Source of the DNA: Christensenella massiliensis
GTDB lineage: Bacteria; Bacillota; Clostridia; Christensenellales; Christensenellaceae
DNA length: 64,000 bases
NCBI GenBank assembly: GCA_900155415.1
Contig: LT700187.1
Location: 372,001-436,000, forward strand
Direction: 5' to 3'
Part shown: in pieces, positions 8,664-18,499 of the stretch
How the letters are laid out: each line of letters begins with the position of its first letter
How positions within the stretch are numbered: position 1 is the first letter of the stretch
Position numbers and translations under genes: made by a program
Notes under the pieces: model-generated
Told to the model about the DNA's origin: nothing
The model's input: the letters and a program-made list of their open reading frames with translations, nothing else
Databases searched by the model: none

Positions 8664-10601
8664 TTATGACCGGCTCGCGTTTTTCGTGTAGTTGAGAAGC
8701 CCGCCTGCAAGCAGCATTTCACGCAAACGCGGCGATGCGTCGAGCACTACTTCGAAACGGATGCCTTTCGTTTCGTCTTCTACACAAAAACGGTCTTTTC
8801 CCTCCACATTTTCACGAACACCCGCGAGCTTCAACACGTCGCCCTGACTGATCTTATCGTAATCCGCTTCGTCCGCGAACGTAAGCGGCAGGATACCGTT
8901 GTTGATGAGGTTTGCCATGTGAATGCGCGCAAAGCTCTTAGCAATGACCGCCTTGACGCCGAGATACAGCGGCGCAAGCGCAGCATGCTCGCGCGAGGAG
9001 CCCTGCCCGTAGTTCTGCCCTGCAATGAGTACCGATCTTCCCGCCTCTTTTGCACGCGCCGGGAAGGTCTCGTCCACCGGCGTAAGGCAATAATCCGCAA
9101 GATACGGGATATTGGAACGGTACGGAAGCAGCTTCGCGTTAGAGGGCATGATGTGGTCCGTCGTGATGTTATCTTCCATTTTCAGCATGACTTCCGCTTC
9201 GATCTCGTCCGCGAGAGGCTCATGCTTCGGGAAAGGCTTGATGTTGGGCCCGCGGATGACCTCCACATCGGCAGCGTGCTCCGCCGGCGGAATGATCATA
9301 TTATCGTTCACATCAAATTTTTCCGGCATTTCCACATCTAAAATGGAGAGATCCGGCAGCTCCAGCGCATCGGACAGATAGCCGTTGATCGCCGTGACTG
9401 CCGCCGTTTCCGGGCTGACGAGATAGACGCTCGCACTCTTCGTTCCGCTGCGGCCAAAGAAATTGCGGTTGAACGTACGGACGGACACAGCATCTGTCGC
9501 CGGAGACTGCCCCATGCCGATACACGGCCCGCATGCGCATTCGAGAATCCGCGCACCTGCGTCTATCATGTCGGCCAGCGCGCCGTTCTTCGCAAGCATA
9601 TTCATGACCTGCTTGGAGCCGGGTGAAATGGTCAGGCTGGTATGCGGGTTCACCGTTTTACCCTTCAGGATCGCCGCTACGCGCATCAAATCGCGGTAGG
9701 AAGCATTGGTGCAGCTGCCGATACATACTTGATCCACCTTGATTTTCCCAATTTCTTCAATGGTCTTCACATTATCCGGACTGTGCGGCATTGCTGCCAT
9801 CGGCGCAAGCGCGGAAAGGTCAATTACAATGTGCTCATCATATTCCGCGTCCGCATCTGCTGAAAGCGGCGCAAAATCCGCTTCCCTGCCCTGTGCAGCA
9901 AGGAATTCCCGCGTTACTTCATCGCTCGGGAAAATAGAAGTGGTCGCGCCGAGTTCCGCTCCCATGTTGGTGATGGTCGCGCGTTCCGGCACGGAAAGCG
10001 TTTTTACGCCTTCGCCTGTATATTCAATGATCTTTCCTACACCGCCTTTTACGCTCATCACACGCAGGACCTCGAGGATCACGTCTTTCGCGGATACACC
10101 GGGCCTAAGTTCCCCTTTGAGCTCTACATTGACAAATTTCGGACAATTCAGATAGTAGGCGCCGCCGCCCATCGCAACCGCGACGTCAAGCCCGCCCGCG
10201 CCGATGGCAATCATGCCGATGCCGCCGCCAGTAGGCGTGTGGCTGTCGGAGCCGAGCAGCGTTGCGCCCGGCACGCCAAAACGCTCCAAGTTGACCTGAT
10301 GGCAGATGCCGTTCCCCGGCCGGGAAGCATAGATGCCGTGCTTTTTTGCTACACTCATAATATAGTTATGGTCATCCGCATTTTCAAAACCGCTCTGCAG
10401 GGTATTGTGGTCGATATATGCGACCGAGCGTTTTGTCTTGACGCGGTCTATGCCCATCGCTTCAAACTGCAGATACGCCATCGTGCCCGTTGAATCCTGC
10501 GTGAGCGTATAATCGATACGGATCGATATCTCGCTGCCCGGGGTCATTTCCCCGGAAACGAGATGATCCTGTAAAATTTTATATGCCAGTGGTTTTCCCA
10601 T
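8664..10601 (-). CDS. Aconitate hydratase (monocistronic bacterial type)
   Basis: A 645-residue aconitase that interconverts citrate and isocitrate using a [4Fe-4S] cluster. Cluster ligands are visible as a cysteine in IGSCTNASY (about 300) and two in CACGPCIGMGQ (about 365), and the C-terminal swivel domain has GQNYGQGSSREHAAL. The HNTLQ and GSDSHTPTGGG segments of the substrate site are present. The length matches the shorter mitochondrial-like bacterial form rather than the 890-residue AcnA. It starts at ATG 10601 behind GGAGGG. It stands alone, with its own promoter and terminator. Confidence 0.93.
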   Translation of the reverse strand: MGKPLAYKILQDHLVSGEMTPGSEISIRIDYTLTQDSTGTMAYLQFEAMGIDRVKTKRSVAYIDHNTLQSGFENADDHNYIMSVAKKHGIYASRPGNGICHQVNLERFGVPGATLLGSDSHTPTGGGIGMIAIGAGGLDVAVAMGGGAYYLNCPKFVNVELKGELRPGVSAKDVILEVLRVMSVKGGVGKIIEYTGEGVKTLSVPERATITNMGAELGATTSIFPSDEVTREFLAAQGREADFAPLSADADAEYDEHIVIDLSALAPMAAMPHSPDNVKTIEEIGKIKVDQVCIGSCTNASYRDLMRVAAILKGKTVNPHTSLTISPGSKQVMNMLAKNGALADMIDAGARILECACGPCIGMGQSPATDAVSVRTFNRNFFGRSGTKSASVYLVSPETAAVTAINGYLSDALELPDLSILDVEMPEKFDVNDNMIIPPAEHAADVEVIRGPNIKPFPKHEPLADEIEAEVMLKMEDNITTDHIMPSNAKLLPYRSNIPYLADYCLTPVDETFPARAKEAGRSVLIAGQNYGQGSSREHAALAPLYLGVKAVIAKSFARIHMANLINNGILPLTFADEADYDKISQGDVLKLAGVRENVEGKDRFCVEDETKGIRFEVVLDASPRLREMLLAGGLLNYTKNASRS

Positions 10602-10639
10602 TCTTTTTTCCCTCCATAATAACTTATAATACGGTGTTT

Positions 10640-10668
10640 ATTTTATACGCTCGGCACACTTTTTTCAA
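10640..10668 (-). promoter_or_regulatory. Promoter of the aconitase gene
   Basis: The reverse strand has TTGAAA (10663-10668) and TAAAAT (10640-10645) with a 17-base spacer, about 35 bases before the aconitase start codon. Confidence 0.55.
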
Positions 10669-10762
10669 GTGCCGCGCCTTTCTTTTTGCCCGCTCTTCCG
10701 ATATAATAAAGGAACGGTGCAAGACTGCGCCGTCAAAAATCCATTGGAAAAGGATGAAATGC

Positions 10763-11032
10763 ATGCTGACATTATGGGGAAAGCTCTATCAGAACGGCAG
10801 GACGATATGCGCGGATACGTTCACAAGCCAGAAACCGGAAATATCCGACGCGATACTGGAATGCATCGAGCATTTTGCCAAGGAATTCGATATCGAGGTG
10901 CCTATGTGGCACACCAATCATACCAAGCAGCTCGGGCTGTTCCGCAAGGCCACTTTCAAGCCCGATGATTTTGTGGACCGTTTCCCCTATGATAAATTTG
11001 AGATACAGATCATCGATTCCGCCGATTCCTGA
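10763..11032 (+). CDS. Conserved-looking small protein of unknown function
   Basis: An 89-residue protein beginning MLTLWGKLYQNGRTICADTF. It has no signal peptide or membrane segment and no motif I recognise; a His/Thr-rich stretch (WHTNHTKQLGLFRKATF) lies in its middle and its C-terminus is acidic. The ATG at 10763 is preferred over ATG 10754 because AAAAGGA is 9 bases upstream of it. It is transcribed divergently from aconitase and ends 15 bases before the convergent membrane-protein gene. No function is proposed. Confidence 0.75.
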   Translation: MLTLWGKLYQNGRTICADTFTSQKPEISDAILECIEHFAKEFDIEVPMWHTNHTKQLGLFRKATFKPDDFVDRFPYDKFEIQIIDSADS

Positions 11033-11046
11033 TTTTTGCGGCGTTT

Positions 11047-11634
11047 TCAGAACAGCTGTAAAAAAAGGACTGCCAACAGCAACGCGGCGATGGGGAGCAG
11101 ACTCCCGAGGATCAGCTCTTTCCATGTGTGCCTTCCCATGCGAAGCGACGCCCAATAGACCGCCCCTAAAACGGGCAGACCAAGCAGGGCGGCAGGCCCC
11201 AGTAAGCAGACAAGCAGTGCAAGCGGCCCAGCGACGCCGCACGCATGGCCGCTCGCTTTTATTTTCAAGCCTTTATTGAACAATAAAATAAGACAGCCGG
11301 AAAACAGATAGGCAAGATAGACGAGCAGCATGCCCTCCGGCACTGCTGCTGCCACGGCATATAAAATGCCCGCTATATAACCGGCGACCGCCATGAGAAT
11401 GGCAAGGCTGCGCTGTCCGCTCCTTCCTTTCTCTTTCCACCCCGGAAACACCTTTTGCAGAGGATAGGCGAGCAACGGCAGCACTGTCAGAAAAAAGACC
11501 GCCGCCGCATAATTCGCACCGCCGCCGAACATCCCGTTCCTTACGCCAAACAGAATACTCAGAGTCAGAAATGCCATAACGGGAGCAAGCGTAATGATAC
11601 GCACTGCCTTTTCCGCACTGATTTTCCGCATCAA
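11047..11634 (-). CDS. PAP2-like polytopic membrane protein
   Basis: A 195-residue very hydrophobic protein with about six membrane segments. Two short stretches resemble the PAP2 phosphatase signature: KASGHACG (compare PSGH) near residue 127 and SLRMGRHTWKELILG near residue 163 (compare SRxxxxxHxxxD, with Glu in the last position). These suggest a lipid phosphatase or a non-catalytic relative; the first PAP2 motif (KxxxxxxRP) is not clear. It is divergent from the TetR-family gene at 11758 and may be its target. Confidence 0.6.
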   Translation of the reverse strand: MMRKISAEKAVRIITLAPVMAFLTLSILFGVRNGMFGGGANYAAAVFFLTVLPLLAYPLQKVFPGWKEKGRSGQRSLAILMAVAGYIAGILYAVAAAVPEGMLLVYLAYLFSGCLILLFNKGLKIKASGHACGVAGPLALLVCLLGPAALLGLPVLGAVYWASLRMGRHTWKELILGSLLPIAALLLAVLFLQLF

Positions 11635-11668
11635 AGCTCCTCTCCTTACATTGTTTTATATTTATATA

Positions 11669-11685
11669 TATGTTATACTAACATA
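11669..11685. promoter_or_regulatory. Palindrome between divergent genes, probable TetR-family operator
   Basis: TATGTTA-TAC-TAACATA is a perfect 7+7 inverted repeat lying in the 123-base gap between the membrane protein and the TetR-family gene, and it contains a TATACT sequence that could serve as a -10 element. The position suggests that the neighbouring regulator binds here to control one or both genes. Confidence 0.5.
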
Positions 11686-11757
11686 CAAATTGTTCAGCAA
11701 GAACAGGCACGTCTTATTTGTTACTTATTGATACAAAAAAACGAAAGTGTATGATTT

Positions 11758-12351
11758 ATGGAAGATAAACGGGTCGTTAAAACAAAACAGAATTTAAAGC
11801 AGACTATGATCTCCCTGCTTGCCCGTCTTCCCTTTGAGAAAATAACGGTCTCTGCGCTCTGCCGTGAAGGGATGACCAGCCGCATTACATTTTATACGCA
11901 TTATGATGATAAATACGCTCTTGCCGAGGACATGTTCCGCGGTTATGTGGACGAAGCCGTACAGGACTATTACCGATTGCAGGCGGAAAACAATCCCTCC
12001 CGCGACGCCCTTCACGGTTATTATAATATGCTGGATTGCATCCTGAACCTGTATTACAACAATCTCTCTTTTTTTGCGTGGGCTTCTCCCGACCGGAATC
12101 CCTATTTATATTCTGCTTTCTATCATCATATCTTCGACAATGTCGACGACTATATCAAACGCCACAGCCGCCAGATGCCTTCTAAATATCCCTCGCGCCA
12201 GACAGCCGCGCTGCTCTGCAACGGCCTATGGGGAGTGATCAACGAATGCTATACAGGAGGTATTTCGAGGACGGGTATGCGCAGGACGCTTCATTCCATG
12301 TTCCATGATATTCTGACATCCGGTCTTTTTCAAAAATCAAACGAATTCTGA
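11758..12351 (+). CDS. TetR/AcrR family transcriptional regulator
   Basis: A 197-residue regulator. The N-terminal helix-turn-helix is recognisable (TKQNLKQTMISLLARLPFEKITVSALCREGMTSRITFYTHY, about residues 9-49), with the family's typical F-x-x-x-T-V-x-x-L and F-Y-x-H-Y positions. The rest is the variable helical ligand domain rich in Tyr and Phe. The ribosome site is weak. The divergent PAP2-like gene and the palindrome between them point to local regulation; the effector is unknown. Confidence 0.85.
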   Translation: MEDKRVVKTKQNLKQTMISLLARLPFEKITVSALCREGMTSRITFYTHYDDKYALAEDMFRGYVDEAVQDYYRLQAENNPSRDALHGYYNMLDCILNLYYNNLSFFAWASPDRNPYLYSAFYHHIFDNVDDYIKRHSRQMPSKYPSRQTAALLCNGLWGVINECYTGGISRTGMRRTLHSMFHDILTSGLFQKSNEF

Positions 12352-12391
12352 CCGGTTTAAAAAATCATGCGCCGACAGGCGGAACAAACAA

Positions 12392-12424
12392 AAAACGGAA
12401 CGCCGTCCGGGCATTCCGTTTTTC
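12392..12424. terminator. Bidirectional terminator between convergent genes
   Basis: The arms AAAACGGAA and TTCCGTTTT, flanked by A and T runs on either side, surround a GC-rich centre between the TetR-family gene and the convergent surface-protein gene. It can stop transcription from both sides. Confidence 0.75.
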
Positions 12425-12443
12425 AATAGTCGCCAATCGTTTC

Positions 12444-14159
12444 TTAGAATTTATTCCTATCGCTGTATCTTGTATTCTTTTTATCCACGGGCTGTCTCTG
12501 CTGTTTCTGTCTTGGCTGCTGGCGGCGCGGTTCGATCTGTTCGCGCGGCATCTGCCGTTTCTGCTGCCGTGGCTGCTGGTGCACCTGCGGCGGCCTTTGC
12601 TGTCCATAAGAGCGTTCGGCCGACCGGTTTCTCGTCGGCTCCTGCCGCGGACGCTGCGGCACCTCTCTGCCGTCGCGCCGTTTTCCAAATGCGGTATATC
12701 CGGCTTTTTTATTCTTGTGGATCAGTACAGCCAATGCGATTGCGACCGCTATGATCGCTGCAATGATGACAACGAACAGAATGAGCATCGTTCCCATCCC
12801 GCCCACAGCCTGTTTTACCGTCACAGTAGCGGGCTGCTGCGTCTGAGACTGCAGTTTGGTACCGTCCGGCAGCTCGCCGGAGATCGTAAACACATAACTC
12901 GTCGTCTGCGCGACCTGTATCTGCTGTGTGATATCCTGCTCGGCGGCCGTCATGGATTCAATCGTCGCGATCGTACCGAGCGTCGCTTCGGAGATCACGA
13001 TATTTTTCAATTCCTGCCCGCTGTTGTTTTTTACCTTAAAAGTAAAGTCTACTGGTCCGGCCTGACTGATCTCCGGTATGAACGATACGTCCATCGTGAG
13101 TGCGGTCGTAAGGTCTACCGCATCGACGGTCACTCCGATCGGCTCCGATTTTGCTTCAACGGTGTTCCCGTCCTCATCTTCCGCTTTCGCCGTAAACACG
13201 AAATCCGAGGTTTCCTGCACAGTCAATTCCAGCGTTCCCTTTGCGGCGCTGCCCGCATCGAGCCTGTCGCCCGTAAAGTCGACTTCATTGCCGTCCCCAT
13301 CCGTCACCTTGAGATTTTCAAGGTCGGCTGAGCCGTGGTTACGCACCGTGACTTCAAACGAGACCGTATCCCCTGCGCTGACCTGCGTTTTGTCAGCTGA
13401 CGCGACGACCTCAAGGGAGTCCTCGTCCTGCGAGGCACTCGGCTCTGCGCCGTCCACCGTTACGGACACGCGGTCTGCCTTTGCGGTATGCTCTTCTCCG
13501 TCTGCCGTATAGGTAAAGACAGGGCTGATATCTACGCTTTCCTTGAGCGATACCGTCCATTTTAATATTTTAGTCTCGCCCGGCTCCAGCGTGAACGTTT
13601 TATGGAGCTGCGAGTCGCTGAACTGCCCGGAATCGGGAGAAGTCAGCGAGGCGTCCTCCAACGTGACGTTCCCCTCGTTTTTCAGGCTGAACGTAAAGGT
13701 GACCCGCTCGCCGCTTTCTACCGAATCCTCAGAGGCGCTGGCCGAAGCGGACGCCGCTGCTTTTGAATCCTCCTTGGAGATCGTAAGCGGGTTGGTCTTT
13801 ATCGTCTGTGTATCTCCGTCTTCATCCGTAAAGGAGGCGGAAAAGGTGAGGTCCGTATCCAGCATATCCTCGGAAACGTGCCACGCGCTGTCTGACCGTG
13901 TGCCGGACTCTCCTGCCGCGATGCTCCCGATATTCTCAGAGTCGCCGTCCGGGAACTCTACCGTAACGTCGTTTATTTCGCCGTCCGATCCATTTTGCAC
14001 CGTTACCTTAACGGATACCGTTCCCGCTCCGGTGAGAGAGCCGGGGCTAACGCTGGCAGTAATTTTTATACTGCTCGCTGCAAACGCGGTAGCGCTCATG
14101 GAAATGCAAAGCGTTACCGCCAGAACAGCAGCCAGCAAAATCGCTACTATTTTCTTCAA
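12444..14159 (-). CDS. Membrane-anchored surface protein with repeated CARDB/Ig-like domains
   Basis: A 571-residue protein with a Sec signal peptide (ending near ATAFAA, residue 28), then about four tandem beta-sandwich repeats of 100-110 residues of the CARDB type (recurring patterns such as VxVTVxNxGSxxLxNxxVxxPDG and a conserved L-x-W-T/V-x-V edge), an unusually acidic ectodomain, one transmembrane helix (about 462-484, LILFVVIIAAIIAVAIALAVL) and a cytoplasmic tail of about 85 residues that is extremely rich in Arg, Gln and Pro. The ectodomain probably presents an adhesion or wall-associated surface; the tail has no recognised domain. A single transcription unit with its own terminator. 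Confidence 0.75.
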   Translation of the reverse strand: MKKIVAILLAAVLAVTLCISMSATAFAASSIKITASVSPGSLTGAGTVSVKVTVQNGSDGEINDVTVEFPDGDSENIGSIAAGESGTRSDSAWHVSEDMLDTDLTFSASFTDEDGDTQTIKTNPLTISKEDSKAAASASASASEDSVESGERVTFTFSLKNEGNVTLEDASLTSPDSGQFSDSQLHKTFTLEPGETKILKWTVSLKESVDISPVFTYTADGEEHTAKADRVSVTVDGAEPSASQDEDSLEVVASADKTQVSAGDTVSFEVTVRNHGSADLENLKVTDGDGNEVDFTGDRLDAGSAAKGTLELTVQETSDFVFTAKAEDEDGNTVEAKSEPIGVTVDAVDLTTALTMDVSFIPEISQAGPVDFTFKVKNNSGQELKNIVISEATLGTIATIESMTAAEQDITQQIQVAQTTSYVFTISGELPDGTKLQSQTQQPATVTVKQAVGGMGTMLILFVVIIAAIIAVAIALAVLIHKNKKAGYTAFGKRRDGREVPQRPRQEPTRNRSAERSYGQQRPPQVHQQPRQQKRQMPREQIEPRRQQPRQKQQRQPVDKKNTRYSDRNKF

Positions 14160-14190
14160 ACTAATTTACCTCCAAAAAGCGGCGGGGAAG

Positions 14191-15255
14191 TCAGACCGTT
14201 TCCGTCCAACCGAATTTATCTTCGATCTCTCCATATTGGATCCCCGTTAGGATGCGGTAAAATTCGAGAGCAAGCTCTCCCATTTTTCCACCTGCGACCG
14301 TAACGGTTTCATCCCCGTATACAAATTCTCCTACAGGGCTCACGACCGCTGCCGTTCCCGTACCGAACGCCTCGCTCATCGCGCCGGATTTTGCCGTCTC
14401 GATCACTTCCTCGACCGATATCCTGCGTTCTTCTACTGTAATCCCCATATCGCGCGCGATCGTGATCACGCTGTCCCGCGTGATGCCGGGCAGAATACTT
14501 CCGTCGAGATCCGGCGTGACCAATTTCCCGTCGATCACGAACATCATATTCATGGAGCCGACTTCCTCCACATATTTGCGTTCCTCAGCGTCCAGCCACA
14601 GCACCTGATCACAGCCCTTTTCGTGCGCTTCTACGCCTGCGATGAGGCTTGCCGCATAGTTGCCTGCAGTTTTTGCAAAGCCCATGCCGCCCTTTGCAGC
14701 GCGGACATATTCCTGCTCGATCAGAATTTTGACCGGAGAAAGCCCGTGCGCATAGTAGGCACCGACCGGGCCGGTCATGATGTAAAAAACATATTCCTTT
14801 GCCGCTGCAACGCCGATAAACGGATCGAGGCCCATATAGTTCGGCCGGATATAGAGCGACGTGCCTTTTTCATGCGGCACCCAGTCTTTTTCCACTGCGA
14901 TCAGCTCGCGCAGCGCTTTATGCGCAAGCTCTTCATCGATCAGCGGCATCGCAAGACGTTTGGCTGAATTGTTGAGCCGTTTGAAATTATCCTTTGCCCG
15001 GAACAATGCGATACCGCCGTTTACCTGACGATAGGCTTTCAGCCCCTCGAATACCTCCTGCCCGTAATGAAATACGGTGGCGGCGGGAGATACCTTAAAA
15101 TCCTCATATTCTTTGATCTCCGCATCATGCCAGCCCTTTCCCTCGGTATACCGCATCAAAAACATATAGTCCGAGAAAATCCTGCCGAAGCCGAGCTTGC
15201 TTTCATCCTCCGGTTTTTTCTTCAGTTCTTTCGCTTGTAAAAATTTGATCTCCAT
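14191..15255 (-). CDS. ilvE: Branched-chain-amino-acid aminotransferase
   Basis: A 354-residue fold-type IV PLP enzyme that transfers amino groups between branched-chain amino acids and 2-oxoglutarate. The PLP lysine is in GFAKTAGNYAASL, and EEVGSMNMMFV plus DGSILPGITRDSV are characteristic of the IlvE II group. The frame opens at an ATG at 15273, but the AGAGGAAC site lies after it and is spaced 6 bases from the ATG at 15255 (MEIKFLQAK), which is preferred. No other branched-chain biosynthesis genes are near. Confidence 0.92.
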   Translation of the reverse strand: MEIKFLQAKELKKKPEDESKLGFGRIFSDYMFLMRYTEGKGWHDAEIKEYEDFKVSPAATVFHYGQEVFEGLKAYRQVNGGIALFRAKDNFKRLNNSAKRLAMPLIDEELAHKALRELIAVEKDWVPHEKGTSLYIRPNYMGLDPFIGVAAAKEYVFYIMTGPVGAYYAHGLSPVKILIEQEYVRAAKGGMGFAKTAGNYAASLIAGVEAHEKGCDQVLWLDAEERKYVEEVGSMNMMFVIDGKLVTPDLDGSILPGITRDSVITIARDMGITVEERRISVEEVIETAKSGAMSEAFGTGTAAVVSPVGEFVYGDETVTVAGGKMGELALEFYRILTGIQYGEIEDKFGWTETV

Positions 15256-15283
15256 GTTCAGTTCCTCTGCCATATAAAAATAT

Positions 15284-15919
15284 TTATTCCGCCGGCTCTG
15301 TTATGTAACATTCGCCGTCTTTTTCATAAATGTCCGCACCCAAAAACGCTTCCCGCAGTTTTTTTTCCACCGCGCCGAGATCTTCCTGCCGGAAAACGGC
15401 GCGCGCCTGTATCTTTTCCCCGAAATCTGCGGTGAGCGCCGCGCGATATTCCGAAGCGATGCTTTGCAGCTTTCCATAGTCTGCATAGTCTATCCGGAAG
15501 CGCAGGGCTTCCGCCGGGATATGCCGTTCGGCCCGTGCATCCTCAAGCGCCTGTGCGACCGCGCCGCTATAAGCCCGGACGAGCCCGCCTGCGCCGAGCA
15601 GCGTTCCACCAAAATAGCGTGTGACCACTGCAAGGATATTGGTGAGCCCGCTTTTGCGCAGAACCTCAAGCATAGGAATGCCCGCCGTTCCCTGCGGCTC
15701 GCCGTCGTCCGAGCTTTTCTCGAAATCCCGGTTTGCACCGAGGATCATGGCAAAACAATTGTGCCGGGCATTGTAATGCTCTTTCCGCACCTTTTCGATC
15801 TCCTGCCGCGCCTGTTCTTCCGTCTCTGCCGGAATAAGCCGGCACAGAAAACGCGACTTTTTTATGACGAGCTCGCTCGCCGCTTCCTGTGCGAGACACA
15901 CATAGGGTTTCGGTATCAT
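15284..15919 (-). CDS. YigZ/IMPACT family protein
   Basis: A 211-residue protein with the N-terminal UPF0029/IMPACT domain: KSRFLCRLIPAET, the HNCFAMILG segment, SSDDGEPQGTAGIPMLEVL and VTRYFGGTLLGAGGLVRAY are all hallmarks. A shorter C-terminal domain follows. Family members are linked to translation or stress control, but the precise role of the bacterial proteins is not settled. Its ATG overlaps the tyrS stop codon by one base (TGATG), so the two are translated from one message. Confidence 0.88.
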   Translation of the reverse strand: MIPKPYVCLAQEAASELVIKKSRFLCRLIPAETEEQARQEIEKVRKEHYNARHNCFAMILGANRDFEKSSDDGEPQGTAGIPMLEVLRKSGLTNILAVVTRYFGGTLLGAGGLVRAYSGAVAQALEDARAERHIPAEALRFRIDYADYGKLQSIASEYRAALTADFGEKIQARAVFRQEDLGAVEKKLREAFLGADIYEKDGECYITEPAE

Positions 15920-17151
15920 CAGCTGCGGATCAGCACCTTATGGAACACTTTCTTTCCCTTTTTGATCATGGCTTCTCCATCTGCAAAGTCCGCTTCTTTG
16001 AGCGCGCGGAATTCGTCCGTGACCTTTTCCCCGTTCAGGAGCACGCCCCCCTGTGTAATCAGACGCCGGCCTTCTCCGCGCGACTTCGTGAGCCCGCAGA
16101 GAACCATGACGTCGATCAGCTGGCCGTTTTCTGCGAGCTGCGCCGCGGTGATCTCTGTCGTAGGGATACTGCCCCCTTCGCCGCCGCCGGCAAACAGCGC
16201 TTCCGCCGCTTTCTGCGCTTCACAGGCCGCCTGCTCGCCGTGCACCTGTTTTGTTATCTCAAATGCAAGTATCTTTTTTGCATCATTGATCTCATTATCC
16301 TGAAGAGACGAAAGACGCTCCACCTCATCCATCGGCAGAAAAGTGAGAAGCGAAAGACACGTCCGGACATCCGCATCCGCAACATTTCTCCAATATTGAT
16401 AAAATTCGTATGGCGAGGTCTTTTCCGGGTCGAGCCACACGGCGCCTGATTCCGTTTTTCCCATCTTCTTTCCGTCGCTCTTCAAAAGAAGCGTGATCGT
16501 AAGGCCATACGCCTTTTTGCCCTCTTCCTTCCGCCGGATGAGGTCCGCGCCCGCAAGGATATTCGACCACTGGTCATCCCCGCCCATTTCAAGCGTGCAG
16601 CCGTATTTGCGGTTCAGCACCAGAAAATCATATGCCTGCATGAGCATATAGTTGAATTCAAAAAATGTGAGCCCTTTCTCGAGCCGCTGCTTATAGCACT
16701 CTGCCGTCAGCATCCTGTTGACGGAGAAGCATGTGCCGATCTCCCGCAGGAAATCCACATAATTGAGGTCTAAAAGCCAATCGGCATTGTCCACCATGAT
16801 GGCCTTTCCCTCGGAAACATCGAGAAAGCTGCCGATCTGCTTTTTAAAAATCTCCGCATTATGCGCGATCACCTCGCGTGTCATCATCCTGCGCATATCG
16901 GATTTTCCGCTTGGGTCGCCAATCATCGTCGTTCCGCCCCCCACCAGAATGATCGGGATATGGCCCGCGCGCTGCATGTGCGCCATCGCCATCAGCTGTA
17001 CGAAATGGCCGACATGGAGGCTGTCTGCCGTCGCGTCGAAGCCCACATAGAACTTTACTTTTTCCTGACCGAGCATTTCCCGCAGCCCTTCGTGGGTCGT
17101 CTGCTTGACAAAACCTCTTTCTTCCAATATATCAAAAACGTTTTCCGACAT
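15919..17151 (-). CDS. tyrS: Tyrosine--tRNA ligase
   Basis: A 410-residue class I synthetase. The HIGH-type motif is HVGHFVQL (about 46), the KMSKS-type motif is KKMGKTESG (about 230), and a C-terminal S4 RNA-binding domain ([20 protein letters not shown]) is present. It attaches tyrosine to its tRNA. No T-box leader is visible: the gene follows the upstream aminotransferase by only 20 bases and is probably part of that transcript. Confidence 0.96.
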   Translation of the reverse strand: MSENVFDILEERGFVKQTTHEGLREMLGQEKVKFYVGFDATADSLHVGHFVQLMAMAHMQRAGHIPIILVGGGTTMIGDPSGKSDMRRMMTREVIAHNAEIFKKQIGSFLDVSEGKAIMVDNADWLLDLNYVDFLREIGTCFSVNRMLTAECYKQRLEKGLTFFEFNYMLMQAYDFLVLNRKYGCTLEMGGDDQWSNILAGADLIRRKEEGKKAYGLTITLLLKSDGKKMGKTESGAVWLDPEKTSPYEFYQYWRNVADADVRTCLSLLTFLPMDEVERLSSLQDNEINDAKKILAFEITKQVHGEQAACEAQKAAEALFAGGGEGGSIPTTEITAAQLAENGQLIDVMVLCGLTKSRGEGRRLITQGGVLLNGEKVTDEFRALKEADFADGEAMIKKGKKVFHKVLIRS

Positions 17152-17171
17152 CGTTCCTAATACTCCTCTTG

Positions 17172-18362
17172 TTATTTCGTCAAATATTCATACTGCCGCA
17201 TCACCTTGCTCATACGGTCTACGCCCGCATCAATCTCTTTGAGGCCCGGCATGGAAAAATTCATCCGCAGCGTGTTTTCGTGGCCGCCCTCCGCAAAGAA
17301 CGGGCTTCCTGACACAAACGCTACTTTTTCGAGCACGCAGGCGTCGAACAGCTTACGCGCATTCATTTCCTCCGGCAGCGTGACCCAGATGAACAGCCCG
17401 CCCTGCGGCCGGGTATACGCTATATTATCCGGAAAATACATGTCGATCGCCCGAAGCATCGCGTCTCTGTGCTCCTTGTAGGTATTGCACAGCATCTCCA
17501 CATGGTCGTCGTAATGCCCGCGCTGGAGAAATTTCAGTACGATCGCCTGCGACAGATTGGAGGTATGAACGTCCGCCCCCTGCTTTAAGAGGTTGAACTT
17601 CGCAATGATCTCCCTGTTTGCGACCGCATAGCCGACGCGCAGACCCGGAGAGATAGTTTTGGAAAAACTCGAAAGTTTGCATACGAGCCCGCAGTCGTCC
17701 ATAGACTTGATGCTCGGGAGAGGCTCCCCCTCGTAGCGCAGCTCGGCATAAGGGTCGTCCTCCAATATCAAGACCCCGTACCGTTTGCACATCTCATAGA
17801 CCTGCTTCCGTTTTTCGGCGCTCATCGTGATGCCGGACGGATTTTGAAAGGTTGGTATCGTATAGAAGAATTTGGGACTATACTGCTTTATTTTTTCTTC
17901 AAGCACACCGATGTCCGGGCCGTCTCCGCACAGCGGAACCGTTTTTACATCTGCGTCCGCCAGCCGGAACGTTTGAAGCGCCCCCAAAAACGACGGGGAC
18001 TCCGCCAATACGACGTCTCCTTTTTCCACCATCGTGCGCGCGAGAAAATCGATCCCCTGCGACGAGCCGGAAAGCACGATCAAATCGTCGTCTTCCTTCA
18101 TGAGCCCCTTATTTTTTTCTTTCAGCACGTCGATCAGCTGCGGGATCCCCATCGTTCCTCCATATTGGAGCACAGACCGTCCCTCGTCTGAGAGCACCTG
18201 TTCGCTGATATCTGCGATGGTAGACGCCGGAAAAAGCTCGGGCGAGGGGTTCCCGCCTGCGAAAGAAATCATTCCCGGCACGCCGAGAAGCCCGAATATC
18301 TTGCGGATCTCGCTTCCTCCCACGCCGTCAAAGCGTTCTGCAAATCGATACATCTTTTCCAT
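17172..18362 (-). CDS. PLP-dependent aminotransferase, class I/II (2-aminoadipate/aromatic type)
   Basis: A 396-residue fold-type I aminotransferase. The PLP lysine is in [17 protein letters not shown] and the cofactor aspartate in [13 protein letters not shown]. The sequence resembles the LysN/MocR-like aminotransferase group with broad specificity for 2-aminoadipate, aromatic or branched-chain acids; the true substrate cannot be read. It lies upstream of tyrS and yigZ in the same direction. Confidence 0.85.
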   Translation of the reverse strand: MEKMYRFAERFDGVGGSEIRKIFGLLGVPGMISFAGGNPSPELFPASTIADISEQVLSDEGRSVLQYGGTMGIPQLIDVLKEKNKGLMKEDDDLIVLSGSSQGIDFLARTMVEKGDVVLAESPSFLGALQTFRLADADVKTVPLCGDGPDIGVLEEKIKQYSPKFFYTIPTFQNPSGITMSAEKRKQVYEMCKRYGVLILEDDPYAELRYEGEPLPSIKSMDDCGLVCKLSSFSKTISPGLRVGYAVANREIIAKFNLLKQGADVHTSNLSQAIVLKFLQRGHYDDHVEMLCNTYKEHRDAMLRAIDMYFPDNIAYTRPQGGLFIWVTLPEEMNARKLFDACVLEKVAFVSGSPFFAEGGHENTLRMNFSMPGLKEIDAGVDRMSKVMRQYEYLTK

Positions 18363-18433
18363 CTGCCCTTCTCATATATAAATAATGATACGCATTATAT
18401 TATACTTTCTACGGATTGCAAATACAAGCAAAA

Positions 18434-18467
18434 ATCCGCGCCCCCTGCGAGTTTCAGGGCCGCGGAT
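18434..18467 (-). terminator. Terminator after the zinc-ribbon gene
   Basis: ATCCGCG and CGCGGAT arms, extended by CCCTG/CAGGG, form a long GC-rich stem followed in the reverse direction by TTTTTG. It ends the hydrolase/zinc-ribbon transcript. Confidence 0.75.
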
Positions 18468-18499
18468 CTCATTTTTAACAATTTATTCATTTTTAAGTT

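Noticed and set aside
8522-8722. Short minus-strand open frame over the aconitase terminator and fab promoter
   Set aside because: It covers a terminator and a promoter and has no ribosome site or recognisable sequence.
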